The translations under genes and the position numbers were made by a program. From assembly GCA_031553615.1 (NCBI GenBank), contig JAVBLJ010000009.1:18698-82697 (forward strand): 64,000 bases of DNA, given 5' to 3'. Of this stretch, positions 24,889 through 34,242 are shown piece by piece. Position 1 is the first letter of the stretch. Each line of letters begins with the position of its first letter. This DNA is from WQXF01 sp031553615. GTDB taxonomy: Bacteria; Bacillota; Clostridia; Christensenellales; Aristaeellaceae. A model generated the notes under the pieces. The model did no database searches. It was not told the origin of the DNA and saw only the letters and a list, made by a program, of their open reading frames with translations.

Positions 24889-26961
24889 GTGCGCATGCGA
24901 AGCGTTTGGGGCGCGTTGCTTTTTTGCGTGTTGTGTTTGTGTTGCGTTTCCGCGTGCGCAGAGCGGCTTGTGCTCGATGGCGTGGAGTACGAGCTATATG
25001 AGGATAGGGCTGAGGCGGTTGGCATTGCGGATAGCGCCACAAGCGTTACTTGGTACGCGCAGGTGAACGGCCTGCCTGTGAGCTGCCGGACGATTCTGGA
25101 CAGCTTGTGGGAAGGGATGCCGGAGCAGGTTCAGGAATTGATCCTGACCGAAGGGGTGGAGGACATTCCGGATTACGCGTTCGGCGGATGGAGCGGGTTG
25201 GAGCGCGTCGTTTGGCCCGACACATTGCGCAGCATTGGCGAATTTGCGTTTGGTGAATGCGATGCGCTGCGTGAAGTGCACATCCCCGAAGGGGTGGTTC
25301 GTATTGGCGTCGATGCATTCTGCGGTTGCGAAAGTTTGGAACGAGTGTCGCTTCCCACAACGTTGGAGACGCTTGAGGAGTACGCATTCGCCGTCTGCAA
25401 TGCACTTGAGGCTTTCGAGGTTGCGGAGGGGAATCCATTCTATGAGGACATAGACGGCGTGCTGTTCCGCAAGGCGGATCAGGCGCTTTTCCTCTTCCCG
25501 GCGGGCCGGGACGGGGATTACGCAATTCCTTCGGGCACGACGAAGATCGAAAGGGGTGCATTTAGCGATGCATCGAACCTACGCGAGCTAAGTGTGCCCG
25601 AGGGCTTTACGGAGCTATCCGTCGGGGTGCTTGACGCGCTGCGGAAGCTGGAACGAATCGCGCTTCCCGCCACGCTGGAAAGGCTGGAGCCAGGGGCCCT
25701 GCCCTGCTGGGGCAATACACTTGCGCGCATCGAGGTGGCCGAGGGTAACCCGGTGTTCCGCAGCGTGGACGGAGTGCTGTTTGAGGGAAGCGGCCTTCTG
25801 TTGTTTCCCGATGCTTGGGGGCGGGCGTACGATGTGCCCGCAGGCACCACCCACATCCTGGATCGTGCATTCGCCGGCAATGATTTGCTGGAGACCGTCT
25901 CAATGCCCCGGAGCGTAACGCGAATCGGCGCGGGTGCTTTCGAGGATTGCACCGCGCTGAAGCGGGTCGCCTTGTCCATCGCGCTGGAGCGCATCGGGCA
26001 GTACGCCTTCCGCAATTGCATCGACTTGGAGCAGGTGGCGTTGCCGCCGGGGCTCAAGCTCATCGAGGAGGGCGCGTTCACGAACTGTACTGCGCTGCGC
26101 CAGGTACAACTGCCCGATAGCTTGCAGTACGCCGATCCGTACGCGTTTTACAATTGCAGCAAGGAGCTAGTGCTCGGCGCATCGCGAAATTCCGAGGGCC
26201 ATTGGCTGGTGTGGATGGCCGGAACCCGTTGGGCGGAGCCGGGCAAGCGGCCCACCACTAGGGTGCCCGCCCCCCAAAGCAAGACCCCAGCAGGCGTGGT
26301 CAACAACAAACGCTCCAGCGATCAATCGGAGATGCGCGTCGCACCTTCGAAGGATGCGGAGCTGATTGAGCTATACCCCAACGGCACCACGGTGGAGGTG
26401 TTGGGTCAGGAGAATGGCTGGGCGCGCGTTCGCGTGGGCGAAAGCGAGGGCTACATATTCGCCTACGAGCTGCGCATGACCGACGAGCTCACCCACCGTG
26501 TGCGTCCCCTTTGGGCGCGGCGAAAGCTCGGCGAAAAGGGGAAGCCCTTCCTGCTATACCGGCTGCCGCTGGAGGGTACGCCGGTGCGGGTGATCGATGA
26601 GGACATCTCGATCCAGGTCTTGGACACATTTGGTGTGTGGTACAAGGTGTTGTGCCTCGATGAGGTCGGCTATGTGCAGGTACAGGAGCTGGACGTGGCG
26701 CGGGTGCACGATCGCGGCAGGGAATCGACCTACTTCGTGGTGAGCAACCCGAGTGCGCGCGACCGTCTGCATCTGCGCCGCGAGGCCTCGGCCCAAAGCG
26801 AATCGCTGGGCATGTACTTCAATGGCACCCAGGTGAGGATACTCGAATGGGGCGATACCTGGATGAAGGTGTCGGTGGACGGCAAGGAAGGCTACATGAT
26901 GGTCAAGTTCCTTTCGCCGATTCCAGCCGGATACGTGGATACGCTTTGGACGTCGGGTTAG
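24889..26961 (+). CDS. BspA-like leucine-rich repeat lipoprotein with C-terminal SH3 domains
   Basis: A 690-residue surface protein. The signal peptide ends in CCVSACAE, with VSAC a plausible lipobox. About ten LRR_5 (BspA/TpLRR) repeats of 23-24 residues fill roughly residues 75-430, for example LRSIGEFAFGECDALREVHI. After a Pro/Lys-rich linker come three SH3b-like modules at about 481-530, 553-605 and 624-680 (YPNGTTVEVLGQENGWARV, FNGTQVRILEWGDTWMKV). BspA-like repeats bind host or partner-cell surfaces in gut and oral bacteria, and SH3b modules bind the cell wall. The GTG at 24889 follows AAGGAGG at eight bases. The gene ends only six bases before the convergent DsbA-like gene. Confidence 0.9.
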   Translation: MRMRSVWGALLFCVLCLCCVSACAERLVLDGVEYELYEDRAEAVGIADSATSVTWYAQVNGLPVSCRTILDSLWEGMPEQVQELILTEGVEDIPDYAFGGWSGLERVVWPDTLRSIGEFAFGECDALREVHIPEGVVRIGVDAFCGCESLERVSLPTTLETLEEYAFAVCNALEAFEVAEGNPFYEDIDGVLFRKADQALFLFPAGRDGDYAIPSGTTKIERGAFSDASNLRELSVPEGFTELSVGVLDALRKLERIALPATLERLEPGALPCWGNTLARIEVAEGNPVFRSVDGVLFEGSGLLLFPDAWGRAYDVPAGTTHILDRAFAGNDLLETVSMPRSVTRIGAGAFEDCTALKRVALSIALERIGQYAFRNCIDLEQVALPPGLKLIEEGAFTNCTALRQVQLPDSLQYADPYAFYNCSKELVLGASRNSEGHWLVWMAGTRWAEPGKRPTTRVPAPQSKTPAGVVNNKRSSDQSEMRVAPSKDAELIELYPNGTTVEVLGQENGWARVRVGESEGYIFAYELRMTDELTHRVRPLWARRKLGEKGKPFLLYRLPLEGTPVRVIDEDISIQVLDTFGVWYKVLCLDEVGYVQVQELDVARVHDRGRESTYFVVSNPSARDRLHLRREASAQSESLGMYFNGTQVRILEWGDTWMKVSVDGKEGYMMVKFLSPIPAGYVDTLWTSG

Positions 26962-26967
26962 TCGGCT

Positions 26968-27477
26968 TCAGCCCATGAACGCGTCGAGCTGATCGCGGGT
27001 GACGCCGATGCCTTCCGCTGCATCGAGCTTGCGGCCCGCCATACGGAACGAGGGTACGGCCCACACGCCGGATTCCTCGTAGGCGTGATCGTTGTTGCGG
27101 TTGAGTTCCTCGACGTAGGCATCGGAGCAAAGCGCGGCGCGGAAGGCTTTCGCATCCAGTAGATCGGCCATGCCCTGAGCCAGCGCATCGACGCTTTCGA
27201 TGTTGATGCGTTCCTTGATGGCCAAGCGGTACATGCGCTCATGATATTTCCAGAGATCTACGCCGTGATCGCGCGCGAAAAACATGCCGCGAATGCACAG
27301 ATCACTGTGCAGGCCGTGCACTTCCGGGCGCGGGTGCGCTTCGCAGGGCTGCCAATCCGGCTCCACGTCCGGGTGTTTGGCCAGGAGCTCCACCAGGTAT
27401 TCGTGCCCGCGCAAGCAATAGGGGCAGGAGTAATCGAAGAACACTTCCATCTTTTTGGGGCTTTCGGTATTTTTCAT
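26968..27477 (-). CDS. DsbA-family (FrnE-like) thiol oxidoreductase
   Basis: A 169-residue cytosolic protein with a thioredoxin fold of the DsbA/FrnE type. The active site CPYC (residues 18-21) follows the beta strand MEVFFDYS, and the cis-proline loop appears as WAVPSFRMAG near residue 145. There is no signal peptide, unlike secreted DsbA, so a cytosolic isomerase or glutathione-transferase-like role is likely. Extra Cys residues at about 45, 61 and 116 could serve as further redox sites. AAAGGACC precedes the ATG. It is convergent with the LRR-SH3 gene and lies just upstream of the pullulanase gene on the same strand. Confidence 0.88.
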   Translation of the reverse strand: MKNTESPKKMEVFFDYSCPYCLRGHEYLVELLAKHPDVEPDWQPCEAHPRPEVHGLHSDLCIRGMFFARDHGVDLWKYHERMYRLAIKERINIESVDALAQGMADLLDAKAFRAALCSDAYVEELNRNNDHAYEESGVWAVPSFRMAGRKLDAAEGIGVTRDQLDAFMG

Positions 27478-27493
27478 AAAGGTCCTTTCTTCG

Positions 27494-27522
27494 CCGCGTT
27501 TGGTGGAACGCGGGCTTTTTTT
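27494..27522 (+). terminator. hairpin between DsbA-like and pullulanase genes
   Basis: CCGCGTT (27494-27500) and AACGCGG (27507-27513) are followed by GC and seven T residues on the plus strand. The polarity fits a plus-strand terminator, which would shield the pullulanase gene from antisense read-through. Confidence 0.5.
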
Positions 27523-29536
27523 ATTTGTCGGATAGCAGCACGTAGGCGGTCTGCGGCTCGGCGAGCAACCTATCGCCGGTCAGCACGGAGAGGGCTTCCA
27601 CTCCGGCATGCTGCCCATCCGCCACGATGCGCCAGCCGGACGAGGGTAGGGTTACTTCGCGCGCTTCCTTGCCTACGTTGAGCACCACAGCGATCGTCGC
27701 GCTGGAATCATCGCCCGCATGATCGGAAAGCGTGTAGGCCAGGATTTGCGGCTCAGTATCCAAGAAAAACAGGGATTCGCGCACGGCTTCCGCAGTATTG
27801 AGCCGAAAGGCCGGGTGCGCCTTGCGCAGCGCGATCAGCCCTTGGTAGTAGGCGAACAGATCACGGTAGGCCGCCTTGTTGCTCCAGTTGAGCTGGTTGA
27901 CCGAATCGGGCGATTGGTAGCTATTGCTGTCGCCATTTTTGCTGCGCGCAAATTCTTCCCCGGCCTGGAAGAAGGGGATGCCCTGGGCGGTGAATACGAT
28001 GGCCGCAGCCAGCTTGTTCATGCGCACCAGTTCAGCTTCGTCGGCTTCGGGTTGGGAGGCGCGCAGCTTGTCCCAAAGCGTGTTGTTATCGTGGGCGGAA
28101 ACGTAGTTGACGGCTTGCGAGGGGGCGGCGGCCCAGGGCACCTTGCTCATGGTGGCCTTGCGGTATTCGATCTGCGGGTGTTGCACCGATCCGGCAATGC
28201 CAAACATTACGTCGGTCTTGTGGCCCGCATGGCCGTTCACGTAGCCGCGCCCGGAGGCCACGAACACGCTGCCTTTTGCGCCATCGCGAATGTCATCGCA
28301 GAAAAGGGCGATTCGTGGATCGAGCTGCTGTGCGTTGGCTTTGAGCGCAGCCTTCAACGAGGAGAGCGGCGAGGCTCCGCCGGTCCAGCCCTCGCCGTAG
28401 AGCAAAATGCTGGGATCAACGCGATCGAGCGCGGCGCGCAACTCGTTCATGGTATCGATATCGTGCAAGCCCATCAGGTCGAAGCGGAAGCCGTCCACGT
28501 GGTATTCGGTCGCCCAGTACACCGCCGAATCAACGATCAGCTTGCGCACCATCGCGCGTTCCGATGCGGTCTCGTTGCCGCAGCCCGATCCATTGGAGAA
28601 TCCGCCGGCGGAATTCATGCGGTAGTAATACCCTGGCACCAGTAGATTCAGGTTGGAGTTGCCCGAAAGCCCGGTGTGGTTGTACACCACGTCCATCACC
28701 ACGCGGATGCCCCGGGCGTGCAGCGCCGCCACCATTTGCTTGAACTCGGTGATGCGCACGTTGCCATCGAAAGGATCGGTGGCGTACGAGCCCTCGGGCG
28801 CGTTGTAGTTGAGCGGATCATAGCCCCAGTTAAAGCGGTTTCCGGCCTGCGATTGTTCATCGATCGAGCGGAAATCGAACACGGGCAGCAGGTGCACGTG
28901 GGTGATGCCCAACTCGGACAGGTGATCGAGTCCGGTGGATTCCCCCTCGGGGCTGCGCGTGCCGAACTGGGTGAAGGAGAGGTATTTCCCGGGCAAATCG
29001 ATGCCCGAGGTGGGGCTGGTGGAAAGATCGCGCACGTGCAGCTCGTAGATCACCGCGTCGGTGGGGCGCTCGAAGGGAGGGCGGCGATCCTGTGCCCAAC
29101 CCTCGGGATCGGTGGAGGGCAGATCGACCACCATGCCCCGTTGCCCGTTCACGCCCACTGCCTTCGCGTAGGGATCGACGGCCTCGCACTGCTTGCCATC
29201 GACCGTTGCCTTGTAGGTATAGTAGGAATTTTTGCGGTCGCCGGGCACGCTGACCATCCACGTGCCCTGATCGCCGCGCGTCATCGGGTATTCGCCCAGG
29301 GCCTTTCCGCCTGCGCCCTCCAGATAAAGCACCACGCGCGCCTCGGTGGCGGTGGGAGCCCACAGGCGAAATACAGTATCGGTAGGGGAGTAGTACGCGC
29401 CCAAATCGTTCCCGACGTAGGTGTACAGCGCTGCGAAGCGCTCGCTATCGACGGTGGGTTCCTCCTCGGCGCGCACCGCGCAGGGTTGTCCAATCGCCAG
29501 GGTGACGGCTACCGCCAGAAAGAGCGCTTTCCTCAC
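27521..29536 (-). CDS. pulA: secreted type I pullulanase (GH13)
   Basis: A 671-residue alpha-1,6-glucan debranching enzyme. A signal peptide (LFLAVAVTLAIGQPCAVRAE) leads to a CBM48-like domain (about 45-140, VFRLWAPTATEARVVLYLEG), followed by the catalytic barrel. The pullulanase signature appears as FNWGYDPLNYNAPEGSY. The catalytic triad is Asp353 in GFRFDLMG, Glu382 in LLYGEGWTGG and Asp483 in VSAHDNNTLW. A C-terminal beta domain closes the protein; no cell-wall anchor is seen. The GTG at 29536 has AAGGAGG seven bases upstream. It is divergent from malEFG, so the two form one starch/maltodextrin locus: debranching outside, uptake inside. Confidence 0.94.
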   Translation of the reverse strand: MRKALFLAVAVTLAIGQPCAVRAEEEPTVDSERFAALYTYVGNDLGAYYSPTDTVFRLWAPTATEARVVLYLEGAGGKALGEYPMTRGDQGTWMVSVPGDRKNSYYTYKATVDGKQCEAVDPYAKAVGVNGQRGMVVDLPSTDPEGWAQDRRPPFERPTDAVIYELHVRDLSTSPTSGIDLPGKYLSFTQFGTRSPEGESTGLDHLSELGITHVHLLPVFDFRSIDEQSQAGNRFNWGYDPLNYNAPEGSYATDPFDGNVRITEFKQMVAALHARGIRVVMDVVYNHTGLSGNSNLNLLVPGYYYRMNSAGGFSNGSGCGNETASERAMVRKLIVDSAVYWATEYHVDGFRFDLMGLHDIDTMNELRAALDRVDPSILLYGEGWTGGASPLSSLKAALKANAQQLDPRIALFCDDIRDGAKGSVFVASGRGYVNGHAGHKTDVMFGIAGSVQHPQIEYRKATMSKVPWAAAPSQAVNYVSAHDNNTLWDKLRASQPEADEAELVRMNKLAAAIVFTAQGIPFFQAGEEFARSKNGDSNSYQSPDSVNQLNWSNKAAYRDLFAYYQGLIALRKAHPAFRLNTAEAVRESLFFLDTEPQILAYTLSDHAGDDSSATIAVVLNVGKEAREVTLPSSGWRIVADGQHAGVEALSVLTGDRLLAEPQTAYVLLSDK

Positions 29537-29583
29537 GCTGTCGCCTCCTTCATGGTCTGCGCATGCTGCGCTTCACAGCCTCG

Positions 29584-29612
29584 ATTGTACCGCGTAGCGT
29601 TTCGGCTGTCAA
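29584..29612 (-). promoter_or_regulatory. pullulanase promoter
   Basis: On the minus strand TTGACA (29612-29607), 17 bases, TACAAT (29589-29584). This is a near-consensus promoter about 48 bases from the start codon. Confidence 0.75.
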
Positions 29613-29667
29613 ACACAACCAGGAGCGCGGGAGGGGCGGGCTGTGGAGGGTTCGCACAAAACAGGGG

Positions 29668-29695
29668 TTGACATGCCAGCCAAATGTGCTACAAT
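29668..29695 (+). promoter_or_regulatory. malEFG promoter
   Basis: TTGACA (29668-29673), a 16-base spacer, TACAAT (29690-29695). Confidence 0.7.
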
Positions 29696-29734
29696 ATTGC
29701 TAGAGAAGCGAGCTGCTATTTTTAGAGCAATATG

Positions 29735-29748
29735 TGCAAACGATTTCA
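29735..29748 (+). promoter_or_regulatory. cre-like / LacI-family operator downstream of the malE promoter
   Basis: TGCAAACGATTTCA matches 13 of 14 positions of the catabolite-response consensus TGWNANCGNTNWCA, including the central CG. It lies about 40 bases after the -10 box, where a bound repressor would act as a roadblock. It could be read by CcpA or by the LacI-family regulator encoded at 34349. Confidence 0.55.
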
Positions 29749-29875
29749 CGCACGTCTGCATCGTGCGACGCCCATCGATCTTTTCTGGTTCTCCGCGCGT
29801 TGTCCATCGTGTTTTTGCGGCGTGGTTCTCTTCGCCGTAAGGATAGATCGAACAAATGTACTAGGAGGGGAAACA

Positions 29876-31120
29876 ATGAAAAAGGTTCTTGTGGTTCTCT
29901 TGGCGCTGGTTCTTTGCCTGGGAATGATCAGCACGGCCGCGTTGGCCGAGTACGCGCCGCCCGCGGGCGATACCGCCGGTAAGTTGACCGTTTGGCTGGA
30001 TAACGACGATTGGGCCAATGCCGTGATCGCCGCGTTCAACGCCAAGTACCCCAATGTCGAAATCACCTACCAGAACGTGGGCAACGTCGACGCGCGCGGC
30101 AAGGTTACGCTCGATGGCCCCGCTGGCGTCGGCCCCGACGTATTCCTCTATCCCCATGACCATGCTTCCCTGGCCATCCTCGATGGCATCGTGGAACCCA
30201 TCGATCCCGAGCTGCAGGCCAAGTATCAGGATGCCATCGTGGCTCCGGCCGTGGGCACCGTGACGGTGGAAGGCGAAATGTACGGCCTGCCGATCTCCAC
30301 GGAGAACATCGCCCTGTTCTATAACAAGGATCTCTTCGGCGAGAATCCGCCGGCCACCATGGAAGAGATCGTCGAATTTGCCAAGACCTTCAACAAGCCC
30401 GAAGAAAACAAGTGGGCGGTGGCCTGGCAGGTGGACGACGCTTACCACAACTTCTTCTTCCTCTCCGCTTACGGCATGAACATCTTTGGACCCAACCACG
30501 ACGATTACAAGGTGCCTGGCTTCGACAGCCCCGAGGCGAAAAAGGGCGTTGAGTTCCACGCTTCCCTGCGCCAGATATTCGATGTGGCCGTGGCCGATGC
30601 GCAGTGGGACAACACCGTGGCCCGCTTCCAAAAGGGCGAGACTGCCTTCACCTTCTCCGGCCCCTGGGCGATCGCCGATGCGGTCAAAAATGGCGTGAAC
30701 TTTGGCGTTGCGAAGCTGCCCACCATCGAGGGCAATCAGCCCGTGTGCTTCTCCGGCAACATCATCGCCAACGTGAGCAGCTACAGCGAGAACAAGGAAC
30801 TGGCCTATGCGTTCATCGATTTCCTTGCCAGCCCCGAAGGCGCTGCCGTGATGTACAACGTCACCGGCAAGCTGCCGGCGCTCGTGGACCTCACCCAGGT
30901 GCCCGGCGTTAGCGAGAACACCTACCTGATGGGCATCGCCCAGCAGTCGCCCTTCACGGTTCCGATGCCGGTGATCCCGGAAGTGAACCAGATGTGGAAC
31001 GGCCTGAAGAACCTGTTCACCTTCACCTGGGACGGCACGCTGACCCCGGAAGAGGCGCAGGCCAAGGCCATGGAAACCTACACCACCGAGCTTGCGGCCG
31101 CTGGCAAGTCGATCGAGTAA
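29876..31120 (+). CDS. malE: maltodextrin-type ABC transporter binding protein
   Basis: A 414-residue extracellular solute-binding protein (SBP family 1). The signal peptide (VLVVLLALVLCLGMISTAALA) seems to end at ALA-E without a clear lipobox. The mature protein begins KLTVWLDNDDWANAVIAAFN and shows the MalE-type segments GPDVFLYPHDHASLAILDGI, YGLPISTENIALFYNKDLF and FTFSGPWAIADAV. The ATG at 29876 follows AGGAGGGG. Maltodextrin specificity is inferred from its similarity to MalE-type proteins and from the divergent pullulanase. A stable hairpin follows the stop codon, which normally keeps binding-protein mRNA more abundant than permease mRNA. Confidence 0.92.
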   Translation: MKKVLVVLLALVLCLGMISTAALAEYAPPAGDTAGKLTVWLDNDDWANAVIAAFNAKYPNVEITYQNVGNVDARGKVTLDGPAGVGPDVFLYPHDHASLAILDGIVEPIDPELQAKYQDAIVAPAVGTVTVEGEMYGLPISTENIALFYNKDLFGENPPATMEEIVEFAKTFNKPEENKWAVAWQVDDAYHNFFFLSAYGMNIFGPNHDDYKVPGFDSPEAKKGVEFHASLRQIFDVAVADAQWDNTVARFQKGETAFTFSGPWAIADAVKNGVNFGVAKLPTIEGNQPVCFSGNIIANVSSYSENKELAYAFIDFLASPEGAAVMYNVTGKLPALVDLTQVPGVSENTYLMGIAQQSPFTVPMPVIPEVNQMWNGLKNLFTFTWDGTLTPEEAQAKAMETYTTELAAAGKSIE

Positions 31121-31131
31121 CATATGTGCAA

Positions 31132-31165
31132 GGACATGGGCGGCGCTTTGGCGTCGTCCATGTCC
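31132..31165 (+). terminator. intercistronic hairpin between malE and malF
   Basis: GGACATGG (31132-31139) and CCATGTCC (31158-31165) pair, extended by GCGGCG with CGTCGT. There is no strong U-tract. It is likely to limit read-through and protect the malE transcript. Confidence 0.6.
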
Positions 31166-31189
31166 CTATTTATATGCGGAGGTGGTTGT

Positions 31190-32518
31190 ATGCGGATCGT
31201 CGTGACGCTGATGTCCGCGCTGCTTTGGGGCAGCGGCCAGATCATGAACAAGCAGCGAATCAAGGGCCTGGTTTTCTTCTTGGTGCAGGCGGGATTGGTC
31301 TGCATTGAGCTGGCTACCGGTACGTGGAGCGTGCTGACCGGGGCGGCGGAGCCGCACTTCCGCAATTGTGGCTTGTTTATCCAGGGCATTTGGGGCCTGG
31401 TATCCCTGGGCGAGATTCCGCGCACCAGCTCAAAGGTCAAGGTGTACGACCACTCCACGATGCTGATGATCGGCGGACTCATCGCCATGGCGCTGCTGCT
31501 GGTGTTCGTGATTATTTGGGTGATCAACATGCGCGATGCGTACGTGACCCGCAAGCGCATGGAGCAGGGCGAAACCACCTCGAGCATCGCTTCCTTCCGC
31601 AGCGGTTTTGATCGTTACTTTGAGTATATCGCCATCACGCCCGGCATGCTGCTGATGCTGTTTGTATCGCTGCTGCCCATCATTTTCTCGTTCCTCGTGT
31701 CGTTTACCAATTACAATTCGAACACCATTCCGCCCAAGAATCTGGTGGACTGGGTGGGGTTCCAGAACTTTATCGATATCGTCCGTCTGCCGGTTTGGGG
31801 TCGCACCTTCCTGGGTGTGTTCACCTGGACCGTGATCTGGGCGGTGCTGGCGGCGACCACCACGTATTTTGGCGGCATGCTGCAGGCCGTGCTTCTGCAC
31901 AGCAAGCATGTGCGCAGCCAAAAGCTATGGCGCGGCGTGTTCATGCTGCCCTGGGCCATTCCGGCGTTCGTATCCATCCTGGTGTTCCAGAATGTGTTTC
32001 ACTCCGCCGGGCCCATCAACAAGGTGCTCATTTCGCTGGGCATTGTCACCAAGGCGGTACCCTTCCTGAGCGACCCGAACTGGGCGCGCGTCGTGCTGGT
32101 GATCGTGAACCTGTGGCTGGGCTTCCCCTACTTTATGGCGCTGATTTCCGGCGTAATCTCTACCATAAATACTGAAATGTACGAAGCGGCAGCAATCGAC
32201 GGCGCGAACGCGCTGCAAACCTTCCGCCGGATCACCTTCCCCGTGATCATATCGGCGACCGCTCCGCAGCTCATATTCTCTATTACGCACAACTTCAACA
32301 ACTTCGGTATCGTATTCTTCCTGACGAAGGGCGGCCCGGCCAATCCGCAGTACACCGTGGCCGGATCGACCGATCTGCTGATTACCTGGATATACAAGCT
32401 GACGGTCGATCAGCGGATGTACAACTACGCCTCGGTCATGTCGATCCTCATTTTCGTGGTGCTGGCGACGGTGGCGGGCTGGAATCTGCTGCACACCCGC
32501 GTGTTTAGGGAGGAGTAA
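31190..32518 (+). CDS. malF: maltodextrin ABC transporter permease, MalF-like
   Basis: A 442-residue inner-membrane subunit. The N-terminus has extra helices (about 10-120) before the conserved core, as in MalF. The permease signature EAAAIDGANALQTFRRITFP (about 325-345) is the loop that docks on the ATPase. The ATG at 31190 follows GGAGGTGG. No ATPase gene occurs in the operon, so a shared MsmX/UgpC-type ATPase from elsewhere is presumably used. It is followed by malG after two bases. Confidence 0.93.
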   Translation: MRIVVTLMSALLWGSGQIMNKQRIKGLVFFLVQAGLVCIELATGTWSVLTGAAEPHFRNCGLFIQGIWGLVSLGEIPRTSSKVKVYDHSTMLMIGGLIAMALLLVFVIIWVINMRDAYVTRKRMEQGETTSSIASFRSGFDRYFEYIAITPGMLLMLFVSLLPIIFSFLVSFTNYNSNTIPPKNLVDWVGFQNFIDIVRLPVWGRTFLGVFTWTVIWAVLAATTTYFGGMLQAVLLHSKHVRSQKLWRGVFMLPWAIPAFVSILVFQNVFHSAGPINKVLISLGIVTKAVPFLSDPNWARVVLVIVNLWLGFPYFMALISGVISTINTEMYEAAAIDGANALQTFRRITFPVIISATAPQLIFSITHNFNNFGIVFFLTKGGPANPQYTVAGSTDLLITWIYKLTVDQRMYNYASVMSILIFVVLATVAGWNLLHTRVFREE

Positions 32519-32520
32519 GC

Positions 32521-33429
32521 ATGAATAAGGACGCGAACTTCAAAAAAGAAGCAGCTGTCACCAAAGCGATGGGCGCGAAAAGGCGCAAGACGCGCACGTT
32601 TAAGGATATCGTGTTCAGCACGCTGATCCACGCTGAATTGCTGCTGGTGCTGGCTGCGGTTCTTTTTCCCATTGTATGGATCGCGGGCACCTCGTTGAGC
32701 CCCACATCCTCGGTCACGGCTACCTCGCTGATTCCCGATCAACCGACGTTCAAAAACTTTACGGAGCTTTTTAGCAAAACCAAATTTGTGCTTTGGTATA
32801 AGAATACGCTGATCATTGCGCTGCTCTCGATGGTGTGTACCGTGCTGGTGCACTCGTTTACGGCATTCATATTTGCGCGCTTTAAGTTCAAGGGGCAGAA
32901 GCAGGCACTGTTCACCATCATGCTGTTTCAGATGTTTCCTTCCTTCTTGGGGTTGACGGCCCTCTACGTCATCTGCCTCAACTTCGGGTTGCTCAACAAT
33001 ATCTATACTCTGGTGGTCATCTACGTGGCGGGCGGCATACCAGGCAATATCTGGCTGGTGCGCGGCTACATGCTCAACATCCCCAAAACGCTGGATGAGG
33101 CCGCCTTTATCGACGGCGCATCAAAGATCACCATGTTTTTCCGCATCATACTGCCGCTGGCCACGCCCATTATCGCTTTTATGGCGGTCACTTCGTTCAT
33201 GGGCCCCTGGTTCGATTACATATTGCCGCGCATGCTGCTTTCCTCCAACGATAAACACACCATTGCGCTGGGCCTGTTCAGCCTGGTTGATCCGAACTCG
33301 CCTAACTACAATTTTCCGCGCTTTGCGGCGGCTAGTTTGCTGATTGCCGTGCCCATCGCCACCTTCCAGTTCGTATTTCAGAAGTATCTTGTGACCGGCC
33401 TGATGGCAGGAGCGAACAAGGGTGAATAG
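32521..33429 (+). CDS. malG: maltodextrin ABC transporter permease, MalG-like
   Basis: A 302-residue inner-membrane subunit with six helices. The ATPase-docking loop reads LDEAAFIDGASKITMFFRII (about 194-213), and the C-terminus KYLVTGLMAGANKGE is typical of MalG. A GGGAGGAG site overlaps the end of malF. The start follows the malF stop immediately and the end overlaps the next gene by eight bases, so the operon is tightly coupled. Confidence 0.94.
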   Translation: MNKDANFKKEAAVTKAMGAKRRKTRTFKDIVFSTLIHAELLLVLAAVLFPIVWIAGTSLSPTSSVTATSLIPDQPTFKNFTELFSKTKFVLWYKNTLIIALLSMVCTVLVHSFTAFIFARFKFKGQKQALFTIMLFQMFPSFLGLTALYVICLNFGLLNNIYTLVVIYVAGGIPGNIWLVRGYMLNIPKTLDEAAFIDGASKITMFFRIILPLATPIIAFMAVTSFMGPWFDYILPRMLLSSNDKHTIALGLFSLVDPNSPNYNFPRFAAASLLIAVPIATFQFVFQKYLVTGLMAGANKGE

Positions 33430-34195
33430 ACTATGCCGGTGGCTGGTGGGGCAGGTGCAGCGCGCGCGGGGAGCGACGGTGGCTGCTGCGGCGATCGTCA
33501 CCGCGACGCTGCTGTGCGTACCCGTGCTGTTCGCGCTGGCCAAGCTGCCCCCCAACGAGCTGTTTGCGCGGTACTACAGCCTCGATTTTGAGGCGTTTGC
33601 GGAACCCGGATCGCGCATCGCATTACCCCTCGCCGCCGATGGCGAGGGCTTTGCGTTGTCCCTACGCATTACCGAATCCGCGTACGAGCAGAGCGCCGAC
33701 GGCTCCTGCACGGTGAGCGCAAAGGCGGAGCCCGAGGACGAGGGCAAGGAGCCGGTGGGGACGGTGGAGCGCCCCACCTTTGGTTTTACACGGCATTACT
33801 TGACCTACGCAGATGCGCATACGCGGCTGATTATGCCGGTGGACAGCCTGCCCGCCTGGGCGATCGAGGAGCGGGATTTCCGCGAGCTTTTCGACAGGCT
33901 GGCGCTGTACAACGGCTATTTTGGTCGCTTCCTTGCGCCGACGGTGCTGCTTTGCATGGCGATCATTGGCGTAATGCTTTTGCTTTTTTACTTTGGAATC
34001 GGCTACCTGATGGGCTTGACGCGCATGCGCACGCACAGCGTCGCCTACCGGCTGCGCGTGAAGAGCCTGCTGATTGGTTCGGCTGTGCCCGCAGCGCTTT
34101 GCTTTCCCATCGGCCTGATCATGCCCGTGATGCACATTTTCCTGTTTCAACTGCTTGCCGTGTTGCTGGGCTACGCTGTGTTGCGCCGCCTGTAG
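33422..34195 (+). CDS. accessory membrane protein of the maltodextrin operon, unknown family
   Basis: A 257-residue protein with one N-terminal helix (about 18-42), an extracellular domain of about 125 residues (charged, no cysteines, AEPEDEGKEPVGTVE loop) and three helices at the C-terminus (about 170-192, 212-230, 232-250). The topology and operon position recall the DUF1189/YvdJ protein of the Bacillus maltodextrin locus, but I cannot see a diagnostic motif, so that link is only inferred. The GTG start lies inside the last codons of malG, indicating translational coupling. It may assemble or regulate the transporter. Confidence 0.78.
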   Translation: MNRLCRWLVGQVQRARGATVAAAAIVTATLLCVPVLFALAKLPPNELFARYYSLDFEAFAEPGSRIALPLAADGEGFALSLRITESAYEQSADGSCTVSAKAEPEDEGKEPVGTVERPTFGFTRHYLTYADAHTRLIMPVDSLPAWAIEERDFRELFDRLALYNGYFGRFLAPTVLLCMAIIGVMLLLFYFGIGYLMGLTRMRTHSVAYRLRVKSLLIGSAVPAALCFPIGLIMPVMHIFLFQLLAVLLGYAVLRRL

Positions 34196-34242
34196 TGTGT
34201 AGAAGCAAGCTCGCTTGAATGACTACATCGTTTCCAAATTTG

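Larger units (their letters stand above)
29537..29875. other. divergent regulatory region of the maltodextrin locus
   Basis: This 339-base gap holds two back-to-back housekeeping-type promoters (29584-29612 minus, 29668-29695 plus) and a cre-like site at 29735-29748. The segment 29750-29855 is a leader with no other signal that I see. Confidence 0.6.
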
